From Diplolepis rosae (lineage: Eukaryota; Arthropoda; Insecta; Hymenoptera; Diplolepididae), in assembly GCA_030998225.1 (NCBI GenBank), contig JAPYXD010000755.1, positions 4,823,501-4,887,500 on the forward strand: DNA of 64,000 bases, read 5' to 3'. Position numbers and translations under genes: made by a program. Position 1 is the stretch's first letter; the number at the start of each line of letters is the position of its first letter. Below the pieces are notes generated by a model. It ran no database searches and was not told the DNA's origin. It was given only the letters and a program-made list of their open reading frames with translations. Positions 31,278-41,489 of the stretch are shown in pieces.

Positions 31278-31865
31278 TTCCTTTCACGCACATATAAAAT
31301 ACTACCTATTGTAAGATATTATGATATCTGATAATAATGATATCTAATGATATCTAATAATAATGCCAGTTTTGGGCCCATTGCACCTACAGACCTGGCC
31401 TATGGCATCTTATAGTCCTATGGGTAGATATCGCTAATGGGCATTTCTTTTTTCACAGTGTGCTTTAGTTCATTAGTTATCATCCCGTAAATGTAGTACA
31501 CTTACCTCACGTTTAAAAGAAGTAGATCAAACAGGAAAATCAAAATGAAGTATAATAAAATCGTGCTTATATCACGTTAATGTGTTTCGTCAAACAAAAG
31601 TGCTTAATATTCTTGAATCTAAGCTATTGCCTATTTATCAAAAGCTTATTTGTTCGGTCCTGTTAGTTAAAGACCCTAATAGCACGCTGAAAAGGAGCTT
31701 CACTAAGGTAGATTTTAGTTAGGCTAAAAACCATGGAAAATTTCGGAGGTGCCTCAGTGAACTTCAAATACTAAACCATAATAAGAAAAAACCTGAATAA
31801 TAAAAAAAAATATTGAGATTGCACTTCAGTGCATTATTTACAAATTATACATTTTAAATTATAAA
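31278..31865. other. No gene recognised
   Basis: Contains ATGATATCTAAT-type short repeats near 31320-31360. The left end of the piggyBac relic should lie here but I cannot find its terminal repeat. Confidence 0.45.
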
Positions 31866-32810
31866 TTATATATTTTTATACGCAGCGCCGAGTTCTGAAG
31901 CTAATTGAAATAAAAAATCCTGCCTCGAAATGTTTTCACTCGTTGTTTCTTTATATAAAACCCAGGCATTTATTCCCGCTAGGTCCAAAATGTTGAAAAA
32001 TACCTGAAGGGGCCACCTACAGCTTTTCGACTTCACATTGCATTTCCTTGTCATCTGGTCTGCCACGTCTACACCAAATTTTGTATCATTATAAAATCTA
32101 ATAGTTTCCGGTATACATTTGTTACTTTTTTCGATTTCTATTGATTTATGTATGGAATTTACCACAATAACTTTTTTGTTGGTTTAATCTTATACACTGT
32201 AAGAGTAATATGATTTGATTTATACAATTTGCTTGAAAACCGAGTCATTTTATCTTTTGTTTCTTTAGCTAACTTTGGCAATTCTCGTTTATGTACACGG
32301 ACTGTCCCAATGATTGCAGTCTTTTTTGCAAGTATCTTTTTGGCCAATGATACACTAGTGAAAAAATTATCTGTTGTTACGTTCCTTCCGCATCTTGTGA
32401 ATGGTTCCATCAGCTTTAAAACAACGAACTCCCCAAGTGGATATGACATATAATGCGTGAATCTATACCTAGTCTTCGACGTAAACAACTGCTCATCAAC
32501 AGTACTGTATGCACTCGGTTTATAACAGTTTTGTGAATTCTCAATAAAGCGGTCCCATATTGTAGATTTCTTAGCAAATTTATTGGTTTTTAAACGCTGC
32601 CTACATTCGCTTTTCTTATAGTATAAACTTTAGAATTTCAGTTAAATCATTTCTGCTCATTTTTTTTGAGAAAAAATCAGGTCTCCAATTTTTATTCCAC
32701 AAATATGATACATCCACATTTTTCGCCTCATATGAATCGCGGGCATATAACACAGCAATAAATGAATTTAGTTCTGCGAGCATTGTCACTCTTCACGCAA
32801 TAACCCTCAT
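31866..32810 (-). pseudogene. piggyBac transposase relic (DDE_Tnp_1_7)
   Basis: Read on the minus strand, all three catalytic Asp blocks of piggyBac survive: T-V-D-E-Q-L near 32500, T-T-D-N-F-F near 32370, and G-V-D-V-A-D-Q-M near 32060. Family motifs around them include W-D-R-F-I-E-N, E-F-V-V-L-K-L-M-E-P, G-T-V-R, E-T-I-R-F-Y-N and D-L-A-G-I-N-A-W. The coding sequence is broken by a frameshift near 32490, a deletion of the segment between the second and third Asp blocks near 32160, and decay upstream of 32600. The C-terminal Cys-rich zinc finger is missing. It is not functional. Confidence 0.85.
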
Positions 32811-33289
32811 TGTGCGCCTAGGCACGTAATATACTAATTCATCGCACACTAAGCACTCTTCTTCTATGTTCGTTATTTTTGCTTAGTACTTTGTAATTTT
32901 GAAACACTTTGACATTTTTAGGGCAAATATCCACCACAGAATATTACACTGTGTATGGAATAAAAGATTTACATCCAAGTTTAGCTGCTTTAGAACTGCT
33001 CTGCTTGAGATCGTACTCTATACAATTCTTGTTTACTATTTTCAATTGCCATCCGAATTTGAGATAGCCATTATTTTGTATTCATTTTATAAATTCAAAA
33101 TAGTAAATAAAATATTTTTTCCATCGGTCAAATTGACTGAACGCGGTAGGTAGGACACACTACAAATATTTGTTGGAAAAAAGAAAAAAAAACTAGAAGT
33201 AAATACTGAAGAATGTATTGTATGCATATTTTCAGAAAAGTCATATAGTTTGACAGCGATATGATAACTTTTAAGTATGTATAAATTGA

Positions 33290-33325
33290 AAACGGTCAAT
33301 TTGACCTGTACTGGTAAGTTTAGTG
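33290..33325 (-). repeat. Right (5') terminal repeat of the piggyBac element
   Basis: On the minus strand, TTAA (33326-33329) is followed by CACTAAACTTACC and then GGTCAAATTGACC. This resembles the ends of insect piggyBac-like elements with TTAA targets. The matching left end was not found. Confidence 0.6.
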
Positions 33326-33329
33326 TTAA

Positions 33330-33372
33330 AGGACCTGAAGAAGCGGGTCAAATCTAAGAAACTGGGCATCAC
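33330..33372 (+). pseudogene. LINE ORF1 scrap
   Basis: About 14 codons (L-K-D-L-K-K-R-V-K and K-L-G-I-T-V) match the block at 16530-16580 of the R1-like LINE relic. It begins exactly at the TTAA bordering the piggyBac end, which suggests that piggyBac inserted into LINE DNA. Confidence 0.55.
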
Positions 33373-34338
33373 AGTCCAGTAGGGTGGGTCAAAAAATTAA
33401 TGTTTTCAATTTCAAAAATCAACGGAGGCTTGAAGTTTTTGTATGCTACAAGTAGCTTATCCTGATTTGAGTAAAAAAAAATAATAATTCAGCTATTGCA
33501 AGAATATTCAAGTTTTAAACAGCGAACAGCGCAAAATTTATTTTATATCTGATCCATTTATAAATTTGGATCATTCTTGCCTATTAGAATTTGTAGTCTA
33601 TATTACTGTCAATATATCCTCCATGATAAAAGTAAAGAATTGAATTTTAAAAACTACATAATTCCACTATAACTGACAAAAGTATCAAAAATTGACGTTT
33701 TTCTTCATTTTAAACCTGCCTAAAATCTGCGAAAGCAGTATTAAAAATATGGAAAAATCACATGTCTTCCAACAAAATATAATCTATATTTTAATCAATT
33801 AAAATAGTGAATTTAGTACAAATCCATAATAAATATGATTGTAAGACCTTATCACAAGTCAGGATTAAATGTTTTGAGGTCAGGTGCACACCTTCATAGC
33901 AGAAAGTTTTCAGAGAAGTAAGTTACAGGAGAAAAAACAGACAAAAGGTAACATATTTTGAATTTTTCATATTTCTAAACCACCATCACAGATGCTGCCC
34001 GTCAGTCAATCAGCGCGCCTGACCAGCGGTAGGAGAGTAGCGATAAGGTACGAGCTACCCGCGAGCGACAGCATCATTTTACTCTGTCGTCGCCTGTTCG
34101 TGGATTTGATAACGCGAGTTCATTTAGGGCCACAAAACGTTTGAATATTGGGATATCAGTTTTCTATTAATCTGGTTACGTTTGATGTTCTAAAATTTTT
34201 GCAATACGCGATTTCTAGACGACAAAGCTGGATGGGAGTTATTGCGTTTGAAAGAGTGTTAGAAGTTAGGCGGATAAGGAGCGTTTTATAGTGTAGCTTG
34301 CAATACAATCCGGGCGAGCAATACGGGAAGAGTGTAAA
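33373..34338. other. No gene recognised; 5' part may be mariner leader
   Basis: AT-rich to about 33980, then a more balanced 350 bp leading into the mariner ATG, probably the transposon's untranslated leader. I could not define its terminal repeat. Confidence 0.4.
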
Positions 34339-35131
34339 ATGGCACCGAGGACAAAGACTGAATATCGTGCGATAATTCGTTATAACTTTTTACGTAGCTT
34401 GAGTGTAGACCAGTGCTTCGAAGAAATGTCTCCAGTTTTAGGTGATATTTATCCACATCGAACGACTATTTTCCGGTGGCACAAACAGTTCCAAAGAGGA
34501 AAGTTTGACCTTGAGGATGATCCGCACACTGGCCAACCACCAACGGCAGTCACTTCAGAAAACATAACTACGGTAGAAGAACTATTGAATGAATCTAGAC
34601 ATATCACTTGCCGACAGATATAGGAACTCTTGCATATTGATGCAAGAGAGGATAAGATGGTGCAAAATGATGCTGAAACATTTTGGATCCGGGACAGCAA
34701 AGAAGGTTAACAGCATCGTAACAGGCGACGAGACCTTCCTTTATTATTACGGAGAGTCTTGAAGTGTGGGACCAAGCGAGTGCAGATCTCCCAGAAGAGA
34801 AATGGAACGAATGGTTTGAGGCATGGTTTCGACGCATGGTTGCACGATAATGCATCAAGTCACACCTCACTCATTGTTCATAAATTTTTGGCTCGAAATC
34901 AAGTCTGTGTGTTGAATCATCCGCCGTATTCACATGATTTGGCCCCAAGTAATTACTCTATTCACAAAATTGAAATTGAAAGGATGTTTTTTTAATGATA
35001 TTTCGACAATCAAAACAGCTACAACACGAGCACTAGAGACAATTCCACAAAATGAGCTATATCACGCTTTTAAATCACTGTTGAATCGCTGTAACAAGTG
35101 TATTGAAACTGGAGGACAATATTTTGAATAA
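34339..35131 (+). pseudogene. mariner transposase, internally deleted
   Basis: The N-terminal helix-turn-helix region is intact for 94 codons (E-Y-R-A-I-I-R-Y-N-F, F-R-W-H-K-Q-F-Q-R-G-K, T-G-Q-P-P-T). It stops at 34621. Frames then jump. V-T-G-D-E-T-F-L-Y-Y-Y carries the first catalytic Asp. L-H-D-N-A-S-S-H carries the second (34840s). S-H-D-L-A-P-S-N-Y gives the third Asp of the D34D type. The last block (34934-35131) ends in N-K-C-I-E-T-G-G-Q-Y-F. About 100 residues between the DNA-binding and catalytic parts are missing and there are at least three frame breaks. Confidence 0.85.
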
Positions 35132-35189
35132 ATAAATCGAAAAATATTCAGATACCTTGTTTCAATGATGTTTTCCACGGCCAGTCTCG

Positions 35190-35984
35190 AAACAGCTCAA
35201 GAACTTAAGAGTAGATTTGCATCAGCAAATACAGTGCCTGGTACACAAAAATATCGCTCTTGCGTTCCCTCTGCTGAATTAACTCTCATGTTGAGAAAAT
35301 ATTCATCATCATTAGAATGTGATGTTTTCCCGAAAAAACTGTAAGGCGTAGAAGAAAGAGAAGTAAAAAAAAATCACCCCGAATTACAAATTAATTTTTT
35401 TTTCAATTTCGTACCAGCCAAAAATAACAGTTTTACGAACAAATTTTACAAAGTACAATTAAATAAGTTCCCAATAGACGGTACGTCGTGATCGTGGCGC
35501 CTAGCTGCACTGCGACGCAGAAACCGCGCGCAAGAAGTGTTATAGATCTCCACCAATTCCTTTCGCCACACTTCCGAAAATGGCTCATTTTAAAGGGAAA
35601 AAATCAAGATTTTTTTTAAACATAATTTTGGAAAGAAAATTAACGGCCGCACTTGGACAAAAACTCAAAAATATGTTTAAAATTAAAAAATGAAGTTCAA
35701 ATAATATTTTCTATCAAAAACCATTGCTTTCAGCGTAAAGCTGATGAAAAAACGTTTCCAAGACCTACATAAAAAAATTAATTTGGATAATTTTTGTAGA
35801 AGTTATGGTTAATTGAGTATCAGCGTGCGCGGTAAAAGGTTGAAAATTCGAGCCCCTGTATACTGACAACCCGTCGTACTAGATATGTTCTCTTAGGGGA
35901 ATTAAAGGAGGTTCACTAGAATTTCGCGGACTTTCAAAGAAATCAAAGACAAAAAGTTTTTAGGCGGATACACTTGACAAATTA
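35190..35984 (+). mobile_element. Truncated copy of the unclassified TIR transposon of 56.0-59.4 kb
   Basis: From CAGCTCAAGAACTTAAGAG the sequence follows 58567-59431 closely. It covers the last ~60 codons of the transposase and then the right inverted repeat to TACACTTGAC. A 70-bp stretch after the stop codon is missing here. The left two thirds of the transposon are absent. It starts within 60 bp of the mariner end. Confidence 0.85.
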
Positions 35985-36467
35985 TCCTCGTATTATTATT
36001 ATATATTATTATTCTCGTAACCTCATACGCCCCAGTATCAACAACTCTGAGTGTGTAACCATAATGCATTTTCTTTTTCCCACATAAAACAATTTATTTA
36101 TTACAATCGTAATTTTGGATCATGTTTTATCATTTTTTTTTTGTATGCGCCACTAAAAGTCAAATGACATTTGGTGGTTAGGTTGAATGTCCAACTGAAT
36201 AAATTAATTATCATATATTGAAACTCTTAAAAAATTAAACCTAAATTATTTGTTATATTAATTTGGTCCTATAAAACAATTTTTTCTTACATATTTTTAA
36301 GCAGGTTTTTCAAAATATGAATATGACGAACGTGACCGAATATGACTAGAGTTCGGTCACTGATAGACACTGACTTTCACATTTATGATTTTTTTAGTTC
36401 TTAATAAAATTGGTTATTGAAATACTACTTCATCACAATATTGAGAACTAATAATAATATGATATAC
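35985..36467. other. THADA intron, no feature recognised
   Basis: AT-rich; a short hairpin (GACCGAA/TTCGGTC near 36330-36360). This is the 5' end of the 22.8-kb intron, after the GTATAT donor at 36467. Confidence 0.5.
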
Positions 36468-36713
36468 CTGAACCATAAATGGAACGCCTGCACTTCTCCT
36501 TGTCGTACATAATTTGAGATGTCCCCTTTTCAATCCAGAAATATCTAAGAACAAGAAATGCAGCCATATTAATGGTAGTTGTTGGAGTTTTCCTTCTTTC
36601 AAACTCCACAAGCGATTGCATAGTAGTTCAAAACCAACGTAGGCTTGCTCAAAGGCACCTCTGTGTTTTGTTTCACATAGTAAAGTAACAAAATGATCAC
36701 CAATTTTTCTTAT
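36468..36713 (-). CDS. THADA: THADA exon, DUF2428 core (fifth exon seen)
   Basis: 82 codons, phase 0 at both ends, with acceptor TTGTTTAG and donor CAG/GTATAT. It encodes hallmark THADA sequence: C-E-T-K-H-R-G-A-F-E-Q-A-Y-V-G-F, then T-R-R-S-A-G-V-P-F-M-V-Q. The R-R-S-A-G-x-P motif is the best-conserved part of the family and makes the identification firm. The next coding base is 22.8 kb away at 13711. A splice of that length through so many antisense and sense transposons is the main doubt about whether this allele yields full-length protein. Confidence 0.92.
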
Positions 36714-36795
36714 CTAAACAAAGATAAAAAATGCTAATAGAAAAACTTAGTGACTTGTACAAAACAAATTTTAAAAAACTATTTGAAAAACCAAC

Positions 36796-37102
36796 CTGCT
36801 CTTCTGAAATGAGCCCTGATCTACATTTTACAGTCGTTATTGGGGACTTCAATGTAAGGTAACCAAATAAAAGACTAGATTCTTTTATTATGCGCCATGA
36901 GCAAAGAAGTACCATTTGAGAAGTCACTAACGGCGCTTCGAAATTCTCTGCAGCATTACTGCTTGTCATATCTAGATCCATTGGAAAATGGCCTTCAGGT
37001 GATGAGTTATTGACGATTTCAGATGCAATATTATTCAATTCAAAACAGAAACAAATAATTTTAGTGATCAGTTTTCGCCAAGATTCTTCACCCTGAAGTG
37101 TT
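36796..37102 (-). CDS. THADA: THADA exon (fourth exon seen)
   Basis: 307 bp. The acceptor is GCTTTTAG/A, chosen because it restores the reading phase left by the previous exon (two bases carried over). A nearer CAG ten bases downstream would not. The product includes E-E-S-W-R-K-L, then S-P-E-G-H-F-P-M-D-L, then A-P-L-V-T-S-Q-M-V-L-L-C-S-W-R. These are conserved in animal THADA just before the R-R-S-A-G block. The donor is CAG/GTTGGT. The intron to the next exon is only 82 bp. Confidence 0.9.
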
Positions 37103-37669
37103 CTAAAAGCATAAATTTATGCAATATCAACGAAACATGATCAAGTTTATTTTGTATTCTTGACACAATTGAATTCTTATCGGGAATATTAATTCCTTTT
37201 CAGATTTTTATCATTGATGCGAAAAGAAATATCAGAAATAATACAAATTTTTTTTCATGAGAATTGGCCACCCCCTCATTTCAGAGATGTTTTTGTCGTG
37301 TGAATTGAAAACTAGGTTTTATTTTTTTCTTTATTAATTTCCATGTGCATAAGTGTACGAAATATTAATTTTAAAGCAGAGCATAAAAAAAATATTTTGC
37401 AAACTCCTGATCCTTCAAAAATGATAAGTTTAAGGCTCCTCAAGACAACATGTTGCTAAATGAATGTATAATTTATGAAGGGTATTTTAAATGCTATAAT
37501 GAAGTTTATAATTATATGAATAATAAATAAAAATAATATATGTAATAATAATATTTTGAAAGACTAATATAGATTTTAAAGAATATTAAAGAACATTTTA
37601 ATTGAGTGAACTTTAATAAATAATTAATTTAATACTGTGCCTAACAATAAATTTGACATTATAATTTAC

Positions 37670-37776
37670 CTTAAGTCAATCATTTTTAGCAGACTTTGTA
37701 TACAAAAGAGGTATCCATACAAGGAATACTTTTTACACGCCGAAACAATGTTTCTCTTAGCCAATTTCAATGGTTT
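37670..37776 (-). CDS. THADA: THADA exon (third exon seen)
   Basis: A 107-bp exon giving 35 codons plus two bases, too short to stand out alone. Acceptor CATTTTTAG and donor AAG/GTAAAT are both good. The peptide A-K-R-N-I-V-S-A-C, then L-F-C-I-Q-S-L-L-K-M-I-D fits the helix that in THADA precedes the E-E-S-W segment, and the phases on both sides agree. Two TTAA-type transposons lie in the 2.7-kb intron upstream of it. Confidence 0.8.
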
Positions 37777-37855
37777 CTAAAAATGAAAATAAAACATCAG
37801 ACATTTTAGTTCTTAGATTTATTAAGATTATTTTCTGAGCCATCTTTCAGTTTAA

Positions 37856-38328
37856 CGGTAGTTGGCAATTTCCCGCGCCTGATGAAATTTGGTCATTTTC
37901 ATGCCCCTAAATCTTGGAGTCTACTATACCTATTAACTTGATTATTTTTTTATTTTGTCATGAATTGAGTGATGAACAACTTTAACCGTGGGTTTTGTGT
38001 TTTTTTAATTACAGCGGCAAGGAGACAGAATTCTTTCTAGTGTTCAAAAATAGCATGTTTCAACAATTTTCCAGATCGGCTGTATTTCCCCCAAGTTTGT
38101 ATAAAAATTATAGATAGGACTTGTATCGACCCTTTGATGAATATTCGATATATGTGTAATTCGCTTTAGGGTCCAGAAATAATACAAAAATGTTCATGGT
38201 GAAAGTTGTTCATCACTCAATTCTTGACAAAATAAAAAAAAATCAAGTTAATAGATGTAGTAGACTCCAAGATTTAGGGGCATGAAAATGACCAAATTTC
38301 ATCAGGCGCGGGAAATTTCCAACTACCG
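37856..38328. mobile_element. MITE with ~130-bp inverted repeats, TTAA target
   Basis: Starts CGGTAGTTGG and ends CCAACTACCG, with arms 37856-37985 and about 38195-38328 closely complementary and a 210-bp centre. It is flanked by TTAA on both sides (37852-37855, 38329-38332), the target of piggyBac and Kolobok transposons. It has no coding capacity. Confidence 0.88.
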
Positions 38329-38734
38329 TTAAGGGGTTACACCACTTGCCCCACCAAAATATTATGCTTTTTCAAGAATATTTATTGAAGTGATGGAACG
38401 TTTGATTTAAATTGAAGTATATTAATGTATTATATTACTATTAAACTAGAAAATGCTTTTTTTTGTGCAAAAATAGCGACTTAACAGGCGATGTACTGGA
38501 GCGCTGCAAACATAGATGGTCATACGGTGGGCACTCTAGTTTTGCAAATTTTCAATCAATTGACTTAAATCTTTTCTTTAATATAATCATCAGATGTTTT
38601 TCTAGCGAAGTACGTAGCCGTTTTTAAGAATATAAATTTTTAATAAAATGGCATTGATTTAAAGGAATAGATACGTATTAAGCCCTAAATTTCGTTACGT
38701 AAAGTTGCATAAAAAATGAAAATATCAACTAAAA

Positions 38735-38890
38735 AATCTGCCCGCTTCGCGGGCACATTCTCATCGCGCGCAGCTCGCTTCGCTCGCAAGTTTGAGCGCG
38801 CCTAGGGCGCGCGAATCGATCGTCGCGCTTCACGCTCCGTTCTTTCTGGACCTCGCGCTTCCCGCTCGGTCTTGTGCTCTTCACATACAT
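38735..38890. other. GC-rich island with iterated CTCGCTTCGCTCGC-type words
   Basis: In a strongly AT-rich element, about 150 bp consist of overlapping GCGCGC, GCTTCGCTCGC and TTCGCGGGC words, several of them palindromic. A weaker echo (GCGCTCGCGCTCG) is near 39067. No protein or RNA gene is recognised. Confidence 0.7.
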
Positions 38891-39219
38891 TTAAGTTTAT
38901 TTATTATAATTTGATACTGAAGCTCAAACCAATTTTATAATAATATTACAGATGATGTGAATTACACATTTTCTCAAAGTCACTCAATTTCTTTTTGAAT
39001 TTAAGTGAAACAGGAAATTCAATTTACTTAAGGCTCTATCAGCCTTAAGGAACACATTCTCATCATGGCGCTCGCGCTCGATTTTCTGTATAAATTTCAG
39101 TAACTTTTTAATAAATTACATGATTAAAATAATTTATTTTCTTCCAAATCTCTCAAAAAGAAAAAACAATCGTAGACTTTATTTAAGGAAACGATTTTGC
39201 AGAACAACGCTTATTTCGT

Positions 39220-39800
39220 ATCTCACATATTTTGGTGAAAAAAATCGAATTTTTTTATTATTAAAAATCAAAACATAAAATATACATCCTGTCCCGAAAT
39301 GTCTTGATAAGAATTTGTAGAACTCCTTCAGGCAAACAATTTTCCATCTAAACGTTTTTTTTGGATCTCACATATTTTGTCTAAAAAAAGGAATTTTTGA
39401 ATTTTAATCGTATTTTTTGGAATTGAAACGAAAAATATATGTTTTATCAGAAACAGTGTGAGACCAAATTTGTAGATCTTTTTGAAACGAACAACTTTGT
39501 ATTCTTACGTTTTTTTCGTATTTCGAATATTATTGTTAAAAAATTGAATTTTGGATTTTCAATAGTTTTTTTTTTAATTAAAAAGAAAAATATGCATCTT
39601 ATGAAAAAATGTTACAATTCAAATTTGTAGGAATTTGTATAGAAAATAATATTGTATTATAACGTTTTTTTGTATCTCGTATAATTTAACTGGAAAATGG
39701 AATTTTGATATTGACTTTTTTCGAATTTGAATATGCTGTAACATTTCTAATTTTGATGTAATTAAAAAATGTTATCAGGATAATTTGTAGAGATTTATGA
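39220..39800. repeat. Degenerate tandem repeat, unit about 145 bp
   Basis: Four successive units share ACGTTTTTTTYGTATCTC, then a T-rich stretch, AAACGAAAAATATGCAT and AATTTGTAGA. Similarity between units is modest, so the array is old. It lies inside the TTAA-flanked element. Confidence 0.65.
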
Positions 39801-40003
39801 GCACTATCAAAAACCAGTATTGGAATTTTTGATTTTTTCAAAAAGTTATTTTCAAAAACACAAAAGTAGTGCTCAATCACTCAATTTTGATTGGATGTGG
39901 CTGGTTAACGAACTTGTCCTTACTTTTTCGGCTTCGATAAAGTGTGCCAAAGCTCAATTCAATCTGATAATTCTATCGAGAGTTATGCCGCACACGACCT
40001 ACT

Positions 40004-40026
40004 ACAGACAGACAGACAGACAGACA
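40004..40026. repeat. (GACA)n microsatellite
   Basis: Five and a half perfect ACAG/GACA units inside the TTAA-flanked element. Confidence 0.9.
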
Positions 40027-40500
40027 ATTTCGTAAAAACCATTTTTTCTGACTCAGGGGGTCTCAAAACGTAAAGATTTGATCAAAATTTCAAAAGTCAT
40101 TTTTCACATAAAACCAATACCTTCTCATCCATGATGAGAATGTAAAAAGAAATTCTACATATTTCACTAGAGAAACATCTAATGATTTCATTGAAGAAAA
40201 GATTTAAGTCGACTGATTGAAAATTGGCAAGACTAGAGTGCCCACCAACTTTGAAATGCAGTTTCAAAAAAAAACGCGTTTAAAGTTTCGAGAATGTTAA
40301 CGCGCTAATGCGCGTCTCTACTTCTACAGTTCGAAAGTTGCCCTTTCACTTTCGATATCAATTTGTAACTAACGGCATATCATTTTCGTATATATAGAGA
40401 GTATTTTAAGAACAAAAAAAAAATAATTCGATTTTTTGAAGCGACGAAAGTGGTGTAACGCCTTAAATATATCCTGCTTAAGATATTTAACAATAAATAC

Positions 40501-41139
40501 CTTTAACCGATTAACTAACAATAGAATTATTTCAAGCATTGTTGTTTCTGTGACACAGTTATGCTTCGTTGCAAGACCAATGTACTTACACAGTACATTA
40601 CTTATGATTGGAGATAAAGTAACCATTTTAAACATATAAGATGCTGTAATGGTATCAATTGGTCTCATACTGTTTGCTAACTCTAGTGCCGTATCTATTA
40701 ATTCGCAAACAACCTCATTATTAAGGTTGAGTGCATTATTTTCAATACACTTAATTATTTGAAATGACACTTCCTTGTTGGTTTCGTAGGTATCATTAAA
40801 AAAACATTGAATTAAGCGCTCAATGCGTAAATGATTCCACAATATATCAGTAATTTCCTTTTCTGAAAACTCTTGCATCAGTTGCAATATTAACAATGCT
40901 GAGCGTTTACGACAATGTACAGCTCCAGGATGAAGATTATTGAGACAAATATCTTTTAATGAAGACAAAAAGCAGTAATATGAGTTTATGAATATATGTA
41001 ATTTACAAATGCGTTCATTGACCAACGACAATGATCCATTGCATAACTTGTGTGAACTACAATACAATTCTAATGACTTCTCCTCATGAGACACCTGCCT
41101 TTGTAAAACATTAAGACTGCCATTTACTCGTCTTAAAAC
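40501..41139 (-). CDS. THADA: THADA exon (second exon seen)
   Basis: 213 codons, phase 0 at both ends; acceptor TTTGCAG and donor AAAG/GTATTT. The block F-L-S-S-L-K-D-I-C-L-N-N-L-H-P-G-A, followed by R-K-R-S-A-L-L-I-L-Q-L-M, is diagnostic for the segment of THADA that opens the DUF2428 region. The rest is amphipathic helices typical of the solenoid, ending L-L-L-V-N-R-L-K, which continues into the K-P-L-K-L-A-K of the 37.7-kb exon. The donor was chosen because it restores the phase; the frame stays open past it into a lysine/phenylalanine-rich, intron-like stretch. Confidence 0.9.
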
Positions 41140-41345
41140 CTGCAAATATAATGCTGTTCTTAGATGGAATAGCAGATAATGAAATATTTAAAATGTCTAT
41201 GAAAATGTTATATAAGCTTTTGAATTTTTTTCATAAATTTCTGCAATATACCAAATAGGATAAATTATTTTCATTATATTTTTTTTATTTGGAAAATCAC
41301 AACTTAAAAATTAAATTACAAGAAAAAAATTGTACAAGTGTTTAC

Positions 41346-41486
41346 CTTTTTGATAAATGGTACAAGTTCCAATTTTTCACCAAGATTATATTCTAAAAAA
41401 CTAATAATTAAGTTCAATTCAGGAGTATTGAAATTTTGCGTACTTTTTTTCGATTCACTTATTAATGCAAGTGCTTCTAATCTTAC
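41346..41486 (-). CDS. THADA: THADA exon (first of those seen)
   Basis: 47 codons, phase 0 at both ends. Acceptor CTTTTTTTCAG and donor AAAAAG/GTAAAC are both strong. The peptide V-R-L-E-A-L-A-L-I-S-E-S-K-K-S-T, then F-L-E-Y-N-L, then P-F-I-K-K matches the conserved THADA segment of the type L-R-x-D-A-L-x-L-x-C-E-S-x-x-S-T. Further upstream exons must exist at higher coordinates, since this one begins with an acceptor, but I could not identify them. Confidence 0.88.
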
Positions 41487-41489
41487 CTG

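Larger units (their letters stand above)
38333..40462. mobile_element. 2.1-kb TTAA-flanked transposon, non-autonomous
   Basis: Ends GGGGTTACACCACTT and (reverse) GGCGTTACACCACTT, with subterminal similarity for roughly 300 bp, for example GGTGGGCACTCTAGT in both arms. TTAA flanks both ends (38329-38332 and 40463-40466); the left one is shared with the adjoining MITE. There is no transposase frame. It contains a GC-rich patch, a degenerate tandem array and a GACA microsatellite. It ends only 38 bp from the THADA splice donor at 40500. Confidence 0.88.
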
